The notes under the pieces were generated by a model. That model searched no databases. It saw only the letters and a list, made by a program, of their open reading frames with translations, and was not told the origin of the DNA. This document shows, in pieces, positions 17,165-25,647 of a stretch of DNA of 64,000 nucleotides (the stretch's first letter is position 1; every line of letters starts with the position of its first letter). The DNA comes from Anaerotignum faecicola (GTDB lineage: Bacteria > Bacillota > Clostridia > Lachnospirales > Anaerotignaceae), in contig JANFXS010000002.1 in the NCBI GenBank assembly GCA_024460105.1, forward strand, positions 310,001 through 374,000, written 5' to 3'. Both the position numbers and the translations under genes were made by a program.

Positions 17165-17233
17165 ACAAAGCGCAGTCGGCAAGTCTGGAAACAGATTAAA
17201 CCGCCTCCCTGCCTAAATCAACTGCGCTTTAAA
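17165..17233 (-). terminator. Terminator after rpoD
   Basis: AAAGCGCAGT and ACTGCGCTTT form a perfect 10-bp outer stem around about 45 bp, directly after the rpoD stop, and the minus strand continues TTTGTTATTTTTTC. The long interior can fold further. Confidence 0.65.
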
Positions 17234-17237
17234 AATT

Positions 17238-18311
17238 TTACTCTAAATAGTCTTTAAGTTTTTTGCTTCTGCTCGGATGGCGCAATTTTCTTAAAGCTTT
17301 TGCTTCAATCTGCCTGATACGTTCCCTTGTTACGTTAAATTCCTTGCCGACTTCTTCAAGCGTTCTCGCCCTTCCGTCGTCAAGGCCGAAACGCAGTCTT
17401 AAAACTTTTTCCTCCCTTTCGGTCAAAGTGTCAAGGACTTCGATAAGCTGCTCTTTCAGGAGCGTAAACGCGGCGGCTTCGGCCGGAGCCGGTATATCGT
17501 CGTCAGGTATAAAATCGCCTAAATGGCTGTCTTCCTCTTCGCCTATAGGCGTTTCAAGCGACACCGGTTCCTGAGCGATTTTCATTATTTCCCTGACTTT
17601 ATCCACAGGCATCGCCATTTCAACTGCAAGCTCCTCAGCCGTCGGTTCACGCCCAAGTTCCTGTATTAACTGGCGCGAAATACGGATAAGCTTGTTAATC
17701 GTTTCAACCATATGCACAGGGATACGTATGGTTCTTGCCTGATCGGCTATTGCCCTTGTAATTGCCTGCCTTATCCACCATGTAGCATATGTGCTGAATT
17801 TATAGCCTTTGCTGTAATCGAATTTTTCAACGGCTTTTATAAGGCCCAAATTCCCCTCTTGTATCAAATCGAGAAACAGCATGCCGCGCCCCACATATCT
17901 TTTGGCAATACTTACAACAAGACGGAGATTTGCTTCCGCAAGTTTTTTCTTTGCATATTCGTCGCCGTCCTCCATCTTCCTTGCAAGCTCAATTTCCTCT
18001 TCGGCGCTCAAAAGAGGCACTTTTCCAATCTCTTTTAAATACATGCGAACCGGGTCGTCAATATTAATCCCTTCGGGCAGGGATAAATCGAGATCTTTTT
18101 CAACTTCTTCCTCAATCTCAATATTCCCCAATACGTCAATGCCCTGGCTTTCAAAATATTCATATATTTTATCTATCTGATCGGCGTCAAGCTCAATGTC
18201 GCCAAGATAATCCGTAATTTCTTTATATTCCAAAACGCCCTTTTTCTTCTTGCCGATTGCGACAAGCTCCCTCAGGCGGGTTAATAAGTTGTTTTCTTCC
18301 GGGGTTTTCAA
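17238..18311 (-). CDS. rpoD: RNA polymerase primary sigma factor SigA/RpoD
   Basis: A 357-residue primary sigma factor. Regions 1.2 to 4 are clear: [17 protein letters not shown], the region 2 core [19 protein letters not shown] with [14 protein letters not shown], and region 4 with [15 protein letters not shown] and the helix-turn-helix [24 protein letters not shown]. The short N-terminus before region 1.2 is usual for Firmicutes. An in-frame TTG lies 27 bp further up, but GGAAGGG stands 7 bp before the TTG at 18311, which I take as start. It forms the conserved dnaG-rpoD pair. Confidence 0.96.
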   Translation of the reverse strand: MKTPEENNLLTRLRELVAIGKKKKGVLEYKEITDYLGDIELDADQIDKIYEYFESQGIDVLGNIEIEEEVEKDLDLSLPEGINIDDPVRMYLKEIGKVPLLSAEEEIELARKMEDGDEYAKKKLAEANLRLVVSIAKRYVGRGMLFLDLIQEGNLGLIKAVEKFDYSKGYKFSTYATWWIRQAITRAIADQARTIRIPVHMVETINKLIRISRQLIQELGREPTAEELAVEMAMPVDKVREIMKIAQEPVSLETPIGEEEDSHLGDFIPDDDIPAPAEAAAFTLLKEQLIEVLDTLTEREEKVLRLRFGLDDGRARTLEEVGKEFNVTRERIRQIEAKALRKLRHPSRSKKLKDYLE

Positions 18312-18380
18312 TTTGTACCCTTCCTTTCCCAATATCAATAGATTTTATCCGTATAGCCAAATTTTATACAAAAATGCCTT

Positions 18381-20165
18381 TTAAAGAGAAATATACAGGC
18401 TGTCCAGTTCTTTTTTCAGATCTATCAGAGCCTTTATCTCTTCAACCGAAACGGCATTTTTTGCTAGAATATCGGCTTTTGTCCTTTTAATAAGCTTCAC
18501 ACATTCGTTTATGGCTTTTTCAAGTTCGCCGGCTCCGTCATAATTAAATTTTATGGCAAAAACTTCAGCCGCCTTTTTTTGCTCGTCAGGGTCAGTAAAA
18601 AAATTAACTGCATCCGCCGGAAAAATAGTATTCCCTTTTTCCGCTTCTTCAAAAACAATTCCGGCAAGCTTTATGTATACGTCGTCAATAAAATCTTGTG
18701 CTTTTAGGTATTTTTTTACTTTTTGATAAATTTCATTCCGAGTCGCGCAAACAAAAATCATGCTGCGCTGCGCCTCCAAAACGCCCTTCGATTTTTCAGC
18801 CGTATTATCGGCAGTTTTGCCGCCGTAAACTCTTATCCGCTTTTTCTCGGCTTCCTTCGCGAACTTTTCTTCGGCTGTTATCCGTATATTATTAATTTCG
18901 CCGGATATAGCCATTTCCGATATGCCCGTGCTTTTTGAAAGTTCCTTAACAAAAACGTCGCGTTCAATAGGCGATTCAAGTTTTGCAAGGATCTCGGAAG
19001 CCTCCTTTGTAAACAGCATTTTTTGTTCAGTATTTTCCAAATTATATTTTTTACTCAGACATCCGACTTGAAACTCTATATAATTAACGGCGTTTGCAAG
19101 AAGTTTCCCAAACTCCGCGCTGCCGTTATGTTTTATAAATTCGTCCGGATCTTTGCCGTCCGGCACTTGAAGAACCTTAACCCGCAGCCCTGACGACAGA
19201 AGTATCGGTATCGCCCTTAAAGCGGCCGTTTCACCAGCCTGATCGCTGTCAAAAACAAGTATTATATCCGTAAAAAATTTTCTCAGAAGCAAAGCGTGCT
19301 CGGCGTTAAAAGCCGTTCCGAGCGTTGCCGCAACGTTATGGTATCCCGCTTGGTATATGCTTATCATATCCATATACCCTTCAACTATTATAAGTTCTTT
19401 GCTTTTTGTGTCCCTTGCAAAATTAAGGCCGTAAAGATTCTTTTTTTTGCTGAAAATCATAGTTTCGGGCGAATTCAGATACTTTGGCTCGCCTTTATCC
19501 ATAATCCTACCGCCAAACCCTATCGTCTTTCCCTGCATATCAAATATTGGGAACATAAGCCGTCCGTAAAATCTGTCGTGATAACCGCCGCCGAACTTAT
19601 TTTCCATAACAAGCCCGCTTTTAAGCATGGCCCGTATGCCAAACCCTTTTTCCTTCAGGCAGTTAAAAAGCCTGTCCCTTCCCTCCGGAGAATATCCCAA
19701 GCCGAACTTCCGCTGTATTTTAACCGAAACACGCCGCCTTTCAAGATATTCCAAAGCGCTTTTCCCCTCGGGGGAGTTCAGACATGAATAATAAAAACGT
19801 CCGGCTGCAATATGTATATCCAAAAGTTCTTTTTTTAACTTTTCCGCTTCTTCCGCTTCTTTTGAATACCCTTCCTTAGGCAGAGGTATTCCCGCCCTGT
19901 CCGCGAGCTTTGCGAGGGCTTCAACAAAATCGCAGTTTTCCATATGCATTATAAAGCTGAAAACATTTCCTGCCGCCCCACATCCAAAACAATAGTAAAG
20001 CTGTTTATCCGCACTCACAGAAAACGAAGGCGTACTCTCATTGTGAAACGGGCACAGGCCGAAATACGAACTGCCTTTTTGTTTTAAATGCACATATCCG
20101 CCAATCACATCAACAATATCGTTTCCGGTTCTCACTTCTTCAACTATTTCCTGTGAATAGAACAT
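18381..20165 (-). CDS. dnaG: DnaG, DNA primase
   Basis: A 594-residue primase. The CHC2 zinc finger is visible as CPFHNESTPSF (C38, H41) and CFGCGAAGN (C59, C62). The Toprim catalytic core has LIIVEGYMDMIS and VFDSDQAGETAALRA. The C-terminal helicase-interaction part ends LIDLKKELDSLYISL. A GAAAGGAG ribosome site precedes the ATG. It lies just upstream of rpoD, the usual macromolecular-synthesis arrangement, and its partner helicase dnaB is also in this window. Confidence 0.96.
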   Translation of the reverse strand: MFYSQEIVEEVRTGNDIVDVIGGYVHLKQKGSSYFGLCPFHNESTPSFSVSADKQLYYCFGCGAAGNVFSFIMHMENCDFVEALAKLADRAGIPLPKEGYSKEAEEAEKLKKELLDIHIAAGRFYYSCLNSPEGKSALEYLERRRVSVKIQRKFGLGYSPEGRDRLFNCLKEKGFGIRAMLKSGLVMENKFGGGYHDRFYGRLMFPIFDMQGKTIGFGGRIMDKGEPKYLNSPETMIFSKKKNLYGLNFARDTKSKELIIVEGYMDMISIYQAGYHNVAATLGTAFNAEHALLLRKFFTDIILVFDSDQAGETAALRAIPILLSSGLRVKVLQVPDGKDPDEFIKHNGSAEFGKLLANAVNYIEFQVGCLSKKYNLENTEQKMLFTKEASEILAKLESPIERDVFVKELSKSTGISEMAISGEINNIRITAEEKFAKEAEKKRIRVYGGKTADNTAEKSKGVLEAQRSMIFVCATRNEIYQKVKKYLKAQDFIDDVYIKLAGIVFEEAEKGNTIFPADAVNFFTDPDEQKKAAEVFAIKFNYDGAGELEKAINECVKLIKRTKADILAKNAVSVEEIKALIDLKKELDSLYISL

Positions 20166-20271
20166 AATAAGCTTTACTCCTTTCTAAAATATTTTTCTAC
20201 AAAAGGCCTTGATTTCCTTTATTTTTTTATATATTTTATAAAATTACAATATTTGCCGTCATTTCTTTTAA

Positions 20272-21279
20272 TTAATATATGTTCCATGAAGAAGGTATAA
20301 AATGCTTTTTATATACGCTGATGGCAAACCTGTCCGTCATGCAGGCAATATAGTCGCATACGACGGTTTCAAGCGGTTCCCCCTCGTCAATAAGGGAAAG
20401 GAATTCGGTTTTCATCATTTCCGGATTTTTTATAAAAAACCCGTACAGCGCTTCTATCATATTATCAACTTTTTCGCCTTCAGTAACGGCGCGTTCGTCG
20501 GTATAAACATTTTCAAACATAAAAAGCCTTAAATCTCCCATAGCTTTCTTCATAGTTCCGCTCACAACAATATCGTTTTTATTCGTACTGTTGATAACAG
20601 TATCCCTCACCATGCTGTCAAGCCTGCTTCTGGCAGTGTTTCCAATAATCTCCGTAATATCTTTCGGTATATCGCCTGCCGACAGTATGCCGGCGCGTAT
20701 AGCGTCGTCAATATCATGGTTTATATATGCAATCTTATCCGAAAGCTGAACCGCTTTGCCTTCCAAAGTAAGAGGGTTTCCTTTAGTGCGGTGGTTTAAT
20801 ATCCCGTTTCTTACTTCCCATGTAAGGTTAAGCCCCCTGCCGTCCTTTTCAAGCCTGTCAACAACCCTGAGGCTTTGTTCGCAGTGTTCAAACCCATTCG
20901 GGGAAAGCCTGTCCAAAGCCTTTTCACCTGCATGGCCAAACGGCGTATGCCCTAAATCATGCCCTAAAGCAATAGCCTCCGCCAAATCCTCGTTAAGCCT
21001 CAGCGCCCTTGCGATAGTCCTTGCAATCTGCGAAACTTCAAGCGTATGCGTAAGACGGTCGCGGTAATGGTCGCCCTCGGGGGAAATAAAGACTTGAGTC
21101 TTATGCTTCAACCTTCTGAAAGCCTTGCAATGTATAATTCTGTCACGGTCCCTTTGAAAATCCGTCCGTATATCGCATTTTTCTTCTTCCGTAACGCGTC
21201 CTTTTGAAAACCTGCTTTTAACTGCAAATTTACTGAGCCGTGATATTTCCGTTTCTTCCTGCAAATACCTTAGATCCAA
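20272..21279 (-). CDS. dgt: Deoxyguanosinetriphosphate triphosphohydrolase-like HD protein
   Basis: About 335 residues with the HD phosphohydrolase core: RRLKHKTQVF, HYRDRLTHTLEVSQIARTIARAL and GHDLGHTPFGHAGE supply the His-HisAsp-Asp metal ligands, followed by EHCEQSLRVV and LTWEVRNGILNH. The family splits dNTPs into nucleoside and tripolyphosphate; members of this shorter class are often annotated only as dGTPase-like. The frame is open to 21315 through another TTG, but AAAGGGGG lies 8 bp before the TTG at 21279, which I chose with moderate certainty. The gene sits upstream of dnaG. Confidence 0.88.
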   Translation of the reverse strand: MDLRYLQEETEISRLSKFAVKSRFSKGRVTEEEKCDIRTDFQRDRDRIIHCKAFRRLKHKTQVFISPEGDHYRDRLTHTLEVSQIARTIARALRLNEDLAEAIALGHDLGHTPFGHAGEKALDRLSPNGFEHCEQSLRVVDRLEKDGRGLNLTWEVRNGILNHRTKGNPLTLEGKAVQLSDKIAYINHDIDDAIRAGILSAGDIPKDITEIIGNTARSRLDSMVRDTVINSTNKNDIVVSGTMKKAMGDLRLFMFENVYTDERAVTEGEKVDNMIEALYGFFIKNPEMMKTEFLSLIDEGEPLETVVCDYIACMTDRFAISVYKKHFIPSSWNIY

Positions 21280-21391
21280 AAGCTGTTCCCCCTTTCTCTT
21301 TACTGCCGGCGTCAAAAAAACTCTTTAATATATATATACTACATTTTTTATCTAAATCCTTTTTTTACGCCCGACCGAAATATTAAAAGTA

Positions 21392-21409
21392 AATGACAAT
21401 TTTGTCATT
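21392..21409. promoter_or_regulatory. Perfect 18-bp palindrome upstream of the tautomerase promoter
   Basis: AATGACAATTTTGTCATT is a perfect inverted repeat that ends 3 bp before the -35 box of the next promoter. It looks like a dimeric repressor operator; the regulator is unknown. Confidence 0.6.
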
Positions 21410-21412
21410 ATG

Positions 21413-21441
21413 TGGACGAATAGTTTAATTTGGGGTAGAAT
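21413..21441 (+). promoter_or_regulatory. Probable promoter of the tautomerase gene
   Basis: TGGACG (21413-21418), 17-bp spacer and TAGAAT (21436-21441). The -10 box is one mismatch from consensus; the -35 box has four matches of six. It is adjacent to the palindrome at 21392-21409. Confidence 0.5.
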
Positions 21442-21467
21442 AAATTAATATAAGAGGAGGTGCCAAA

Positions 21468-21839
21468 ATGCCAGTAATTCAAATAGAAATGGGCAATAAA
21501 TGGAAAATAGAAACGGCAATACTTGTTAAAAACGTAGTTCTGGACGAAGTTCGCGAAGTATTCGGTTTAAAGTCGACGGACCGCAATATTAAAGTTATAC
21601 GTTATGATCAGGATTTATTCGAACTTAAAGATCCATATGAAATATTTATTGAAATAAAGCTTGCAGGCAGCCGCACCGTTGAATTTAAAAGAAAGCTTTA
21701 CGACGCGTTAACAACGGCCATTGATGAAAAAACCATGTTTAAAAAAGACAATGTTTTTATTTTCCTTAATGAACAGCCCGCAGAAAACTGGGGAATTAAA
21801 GGCGGTATACCCGCCAGCGATATTGAAGAACCCGTTTAA
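21468..21839 (+). CDS. Tautomerase superfamily protein (MSAD/Tautomerase_2-like)
   Basis: A 123-residue protein starting MPVIQIEM, so Pro becomes the N-terminal residue after Met removal, as in 4-oxalocrotonate tautomerase and malonate semialdehyde decarboxylase. The pattern YEIFIEIKLAGSRTVEFKRKLYDAL and DNVFIFLNEQPAENWGIKGGIPASD fits the Tautomerase_2 family. The substrate is unknown. The AGAGGAGG ribosome site is strong. It lies 47 bp ahead of a PLP decarboxylase and probably shares its transcript. Confidence 0.82.
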   Translation: MPVIQIEMGNKWKIETAILVKNVVLDEVREVFGLKSTDRNIKVIRYDQDLFELKDPYEIFIEIKLAGSRTVEFKRKLYDALTTAIDEKTMFKKDNVFIFLNEQPAENWGIKGGIPASDIEEPV

Positions 21840-21886
21840 TTAACACCGTCCCAAACGGCCTTTTCATAACTTAGGAGGAAACCGAT

Positions 21887-23068
21887 ATGAACGATATATC
21901 AGTATTCATTAAAAACCACGAAGCGCCTTTTTATATCTACAGCAAAGAGCAGATTAAAAAAAATATTGAAATTCTCAAAAACGCCCTTGAAGGGGCTGAA
22001 ATACTTTTTTCAATAAAAGCAAACCCATTCCCTCCCGTTATAGGATTTCTTGCCGAAAACGGCGTCGGTTCCGACGCGGCGTCAAAAAATGAGGTCAAGC
22101 TGTCGCTCGAATGTGGGATTAAGCCCGAAAATATCTATTACTCGGCCGCCGGCAAAACATGCGCCGATATAGAAAAAACAGCCGGCAACTGCACTGTAAC
22201 TGCAGACAGCTTTTCCGAATTATCGCTTATTAATACATACGCCGCCGAAAAAAGCATTATAATGGAAGTCGGGCTTAGGGTCAACCCTCTTTTTTCAATG
22301 TTTTCATCCTCGCCCTGCAGCAGTAAATTCGGCGTGGATGAAGAACTATTATACAACAGCGAATATATAAAAAGCCTCAAAAACATAAAAATAACGGGAA
22401 TCCATGTGCATGTACGCTCCCAGGTTTTAAATGCCGAAACATTGGTAAACTATTATAACAACGTATATGATATGGCTTTAAAATTAAACATGGAACCGAC
22501 TTTTGATATAAAATTCATAAATTTCGGCGGCGGCATAGGCCATCGGTATTCAAAAACTTCCGACGCTTATTTAGATTTTTCAACGCTTAAAGAAGGTTTC
22601 GGAGAGCTCTGCACAAGAAATAAAGACGCTCTTAACGCACGGCTTATTGTGGAATCGGGAAGATTTCTGCTTTGCGGGGCCGGCATATATGTAACTGAGA
22701 TCGTCGATATAAAAACGTCAAGAGGCAAAAAATACCTTATTGCAAAAAACGGTTTAAACGGCTTTGTCCGCGCGTCAATGAGAGATATATTTACGGAAAT
22801 ACCCGTTTCGGAAAGTTTCAGCAGCGAACCGCTGTATACTTCAAAAGACGCTTTTGAAATCTCAATATTAACCGATGAAAAAGAGCTTGAAACAGTCGAT
22901 TTATGCGGAAACCTTTGCACCGCTATCGACACCGTTGCAAAAGGCATCAAGCTTCCGAAGGCCAAAATAGGAGATAAAATTACAATAACAAACGCCGGAA
23001 GCTATGCCTACACGCTTACGCCTCTTTTATTCTCAAGCCATGATCTGCCTAAAGAATATTTAATTTAA
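21887..23068 (+). CDS. Fold-type III PLP-dependent decarboxylase (DAP/ornithine decarboxylase family, atypical)
   Basis: A 393-residue enzyme with the PLP lysine in FSIKANPFPP (K44), GIHVHVRSQ (His173), the glycine-rich phosphate loop INFGGGIGH (214-218), VESGRFLLCGAG and the C-terminal NAGSYAYTLTP. The catalytic-loop motif is CTAID (C344, D348) rather than the CES-x-D of meso-diaminopimelate decarboxylase, so I doubt it is LysA. That C-T-x-x-D form occurs in family members that act on carrier-protein-bound or specialised substrates (established knowledge; function here is inference). The AGGAGGAAA ribosome site is strong. It follows the tautomerase gene. Confidence 0.82.
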   Translation: MNDISVFIKNHEAPFYIYSKEQIKKNIEILKNALEGAEILFSIKANPFPPVIGFLAENGVGSDAASKNEVKLSLECGIKPENIYYSAAGKTCADIEKTAGNCTVTADSFSELSLINTYAAEKSIIMEVGLRVNPLFSMFSSSPCSSKFGVDEELLYNSEYIKSLKNIKITGIHVHVRSQVLNAETLVNYYNNVYDMALKLNMEPTFDIKFINFGGGIGHRYSKTSDAYLDFSTLKEGFGELCTRNKDALNARLIVESGRFLLCGAGIYVTEIVDIKTSRGKKYLIAKNGLNGFVRASMRDIFTEIPVSESFSSEPLYTSKDAFEISILTDEKELETVDLCGNLCTAIDTVAKGIKLPKAKIGDKITITNAGSYAYTLTPLLFSSHDLPKEYLI

Positions 23069-23378
23069 CTTTACCGGGACAATTATAATAAGCTGTCGAA
23101 CCCGCTTTTTACACGTATGAAAGCTTATCTGTATTATCAGTGCAAACCGCTTTATTTACTATGAACGTCAATATGCCTTAAACAATCATTATAAGAAACT
23201 GCTGTGCAAACCTGCTTTTGGCTTCTTTTTTATTTTGTTTCGCCGTTCGCGGTTTGCACGGCGGATATAATGAGTATCGGAGGCAAAATATACGCCTGTA
23301 ACAACAAAATATTCTAATACGTAATGGTTTAAATAAATTACTGTAATAATAACTTTTAGTTTACAGCGAGGATTACAT
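23069..23378. other. Gene-free stretch before the broken lipoprotein gene
   Basis: About 310 bp with no convincing frame. The motif GTGCAAACC occurs twice (near 23140 and 23202) and as its complement GGTTTGCAC (near 23252), and a T-rich run follows at 23220-23240. I see no clear terminator or promoter. Confidence 0.4.
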
Positions 23379-23975
23379 ATGAAAAAAAAATTTTTTTCTT
23401 TAATAATAACAGTACTGCTCTTAACAGGGTGCGGCGAGGGTACAACGGAAAATAAAACGCCTGATGCCGAAACCGCGCATACCGTACAGGAATAAAGCGG
23501 CGCAAAATCTGAAGAAAACAAATTTCCCGGAAGCTACACTGTTCCGGACGGCTGGATTAAGTCAGATGAATATTCAACCGACGAAAAAATTTTTTATGTG
23601 CAGGAAGGACATGAAAACGATACGCTTCCCGACAATATTTCCGTTAATATAGGCTCAAACAAGTACAGCGCCGATGAGCACTCAAAATTCAAAGACGCAA
23701 TACTGAACCAGCTTTTATTCCAGCTTAACGGTACCAACGCTACCCTAAACGGCGACGGCACCTATACGGAACAGGGATATACAGAGTATATATTTACAAT
23801 AGAGGACAGCGACGCCGTTACAAAACAGTATTACATTATAGACGACTACAGATACTGTTTAATTCATCTTACAAACTATACTTTATCAGAAAACGCATAC
23901 GACGCTGTGCAGGAAATAGCCGACAGTTTTGTTTGGCAAAAAGATGAAGATATTGAAGGCGGTGGAAAGACATGA
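23379..23975 (+). pseudogene. Lipoprotein gene interrupted by an in-frame TAA
   Basis: The ATG at 23379 opens a bacterial lipoprotein: basic start, hydrophobic core, and lipobox LLLTGCG with Cys at about residue 18, then a polar linker. Codon 39 (23493-23495) is TAA. The same frame then runs open for about 159 further codons to TGA at 23973-23975, with text such as SYTVPDGWIKSDEYS, DNISVNIGSNKYSADEHS and YYIIDDYRYCLIHLTNYT that looks like the body of a clostridial lipoprotein. There is no frameshift and no ribosome site for reinitiation downstream. Either a recent nonsense mutation, a sequencing error or readthrough explains it. The stop overlaps the next gene's start (ATGA). Confidence 0.7.
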
Positions 23976-24148
23976 AAAATATCATTTTCGGGGTTTTATC
24001 TCTTGTCCTCGGCATAATGCTTCTTATCGCCGCATTCATAATGGATTTGGATTTAGGGCCGATTTTAGGCCCCGCCACAGCTTCCTTCGGCGGCGGTTTT
24101 ACAATGGTTGGTTTTTTAATTTTAAAAAAATTTTTTAAAAAGGTATAA
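23972..24148 (+). CDS. Small two-segment membrane protein coupled to the lipoprotein
   Basis: A 58-residue protein with GGTGGAAAG before its ATG, which overlaps the lipoprotein stop in the sequence ATGA. It is almost wholly hydrophobic: segment one is about residues 3-23 (IIFGVLSLVLGIMLLIAAFI) and segment two about 33-52, after a short DLDLGPILGP turn; it ends in Lys residues. I recognise no family. The overlap suggests that its translation depended on the lipoprotein frame, so the upstream TAA could reduce it. The dispersed repeat begins directly after its stop. Confidence 0.65.
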   Translation: MKNIIFGVLSLVLGIMLLIAAFIMDLDLGPILGPATASFGGGFTMVGFLILKKFFKKV

Positions 24149-24421
24149 TTTCAGTTTACAATGGCACATACACTCTACAATGAAAAATTTTCCGTATTTC
24201 CATGCGGCATAAACTTGGCATAGGATCGCTTGGGGGGCGCATATGCGTCTAAAACTGCAAAAATTTTCCTTTTGCGATGTCAGATAGTTTTAACAGGCGT
24301 CGGCGCATCATAATAGCAAGGCAAAGGCTCGCAGGCACGGCGATCCTACGGCAAGCGTTTTTTACACGCCTATTGCGCCGATAAAGCCCGTTAAAACCAT
24401 ATGTGCTCTTGTAAACCGAAA
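24149..24421 (+). repeat. Dispersed structured repeat, copy 2
   Basis: About 273 bp in the same order as copy 1: TTCAGTTTACAATGGCACAT, AAAAATTTTCCGTATTTCC, TTGGCATAGGATCG, GCGCATAT, ACTGCAAAAATTTTCC, TTTTAACAGGCGTCGGCGCA, AGCAAGGCAAAGGC, ATCCTACGGCAAGCG, TGCGCCGATAAAGCCC, GTTAAAACCATATGTGC, TTGTAAACCGAA. The ends are inverted repeats with a few mismatches. The second arm pairs through TCGGCGCA/TGCGCCGA, different bases from copy 1 but still complementary. It starts one base after the stop of the 58-residue gene. Confidence 0.8.
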
Positions 24422-24787
24422 CCGGCCGAAAAGAATAAATATATCCTTCATTTATGGATAATCAGATAAACATAATCCTTATACTAAAAATATTAAAACA
24501 ACATTTTAATCATAATTTGTTTTTATTCGGCTCGGCATAAAAAGCAAATCGACAAATGCAAATGAAAGATTTATATAAAAAAAGAAAATTATAACTTTTA
24601 AAATGTTTTCATAAGCCATGAGCCCAGACACGCTTGTTCTTTAAGCAGCAGTTTGGGCTTTTTTACTTTAATTTATTTCATTATTTAAAAAGCGTCTGAA
24701 ATAATAAAAAGTCAAAAATTTATTATTTAGGCGCCGTATGAACCGATAACAAAATACCTATTAATGTAAAATACTCTTGCAAAAGCG
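24422..24787. other. Gene-free AT-rich stretch after repeat copy 2
   Basis: About 365 bp, AT-rich, no reading frame. It contains one plus-strand terminator at 24621-24664, nearly 470 bp after the last plus-strand gene, so a long 3' untranslated region or a small RNA is possible. Confidence 0.5.
24621..24664 (+). terminator. Plus-strand intrinsic terminator
   Basis: AGCCCAGAC (24621-24629) and GTTTGGGCT (24651-24659) pair over 9 bp including one G-U, then a run of T follows (24660-24664). Confidence 0.65.
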
Positions 24788-25459
24788 TTATTCTATCATT
24801 ATACTGTCAAAAAAGTCTACAAGAGGCGTCAAATACTCAAATTCTCCCGCGCAAAAATCTATAAGCTCCCTTTCAAAAAGCAAACTGTCTATTTCACGCT
24901 TATATACCAGCGAAATTGCTTTTCTCTGATACCACTGCATAACGTCTTCGCTTTTATCTCCAAGCTTTTTTTTATAAAAATCGCCGTCAAGCTTGTAGTT
25001 TTCGTTGCCGTTATATTTTTTTGCCAGCCTTTCAAAATACGGCGTGTTAGCGTCAACTTTTTTCCTGAAGGCTTTCATATATACGGGCAGGCTTTCATAT
25101 ATGCCCATCCCCACCATATAATAATCCGGGCCGAGTTCAAAAAAAATAACCGGTCTTGCCGTCCATGCCCCCGTTTCCCTTTTAAAAACAATCCATTTGT
25201 TGTCACGATACGGAGCCTTATTTTTTGAAAAACGCACGTCCCTATTTATCCTCGAAACAGAAGGCAAAGCAATTTTTCCTGTTCTTGAATATATCTCCTC
25301 GCCAAGCTGTGCGGCAAAAGCATCCATAGGTTCTTTTAAAAGCAATTTATACCTGTCCCTGTTGGCATTAAACCATTCTTTATTATTATTAAATCTCAGT
25401 TCCCATAAAAAATCTATCATTTCCCGTGGGAACCCCGTAAAGCTTTCATTGTATCCCAT
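24788..25459 (-). CDS. DUF2461 family protein
   Basis: A 223-residue protein. The text FLWELRFNNNKEWFNANRDRY, RINRDVRFSKNKAPYRDNKW and YYMVGMGIYE is the recognisable pattern of the DUF2461 (TIGR02453) family. No biochemical function is established for it. I placed the start at 25459, where a GGGGGA ribosome site precedes the ATG; a longer frame upstream would add a hydrophobic extension that is probably not translated. The gene stands alone. Confidence 0.85.
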   Translation of the reverse strand: MGYNESFTGFPREMIDFLWELRFNNNKEWFNANRDRYKLLLKEPMDAFAAQLGEEIYSRTGKIALPSVSRINRDVRFSKNKAPYRDNKWIVFKRETGAWTARPVIFFELGPDYYMVGMGIYESLPVYMKAFRKKVDANTPYFERLAKKYNGNENYKLDGDFYKKKLGDKSEDVMQWYQRKAISLVYKREIDSLLFERELIDFCAGEFEYLTPLVDFFDSIMIE

Positions 25460-25558
25460 ATTAATCCCCCGCAAATAATATATTTTAAATATTATACTTA
25501 TGCATAAACAAAATGTCAAACAAACCGGAATACTGTAATTCAAATTTTAAAATCAGAC

Positions 25559-25588
25559 AAAAAAAGCGGATACATAACTGTATCCGCT
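25559..25588 (-). terminator. Intrinsic terminator after hppA
   Basis: AGCGGATACA and TGTATCCGCT form a perfect 10-bp stem with a TAAC loop; the minus strand continues with seven T (25559-25565). Confidence 0.85.
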
Positions 25589-25647
25589 TAAATGCAAAGC
25601 AAAAATTTAATGCCCGGCGTCCTTAATAAATAAACGCATCCGCAATA

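Noticed and set aside
23130-23270. GTGCAAACC repeated three times (one inverted) as an operator array or CRISPR-like array
   Set aside because: Spacing is irregular, the units are short, and there are no further copies.
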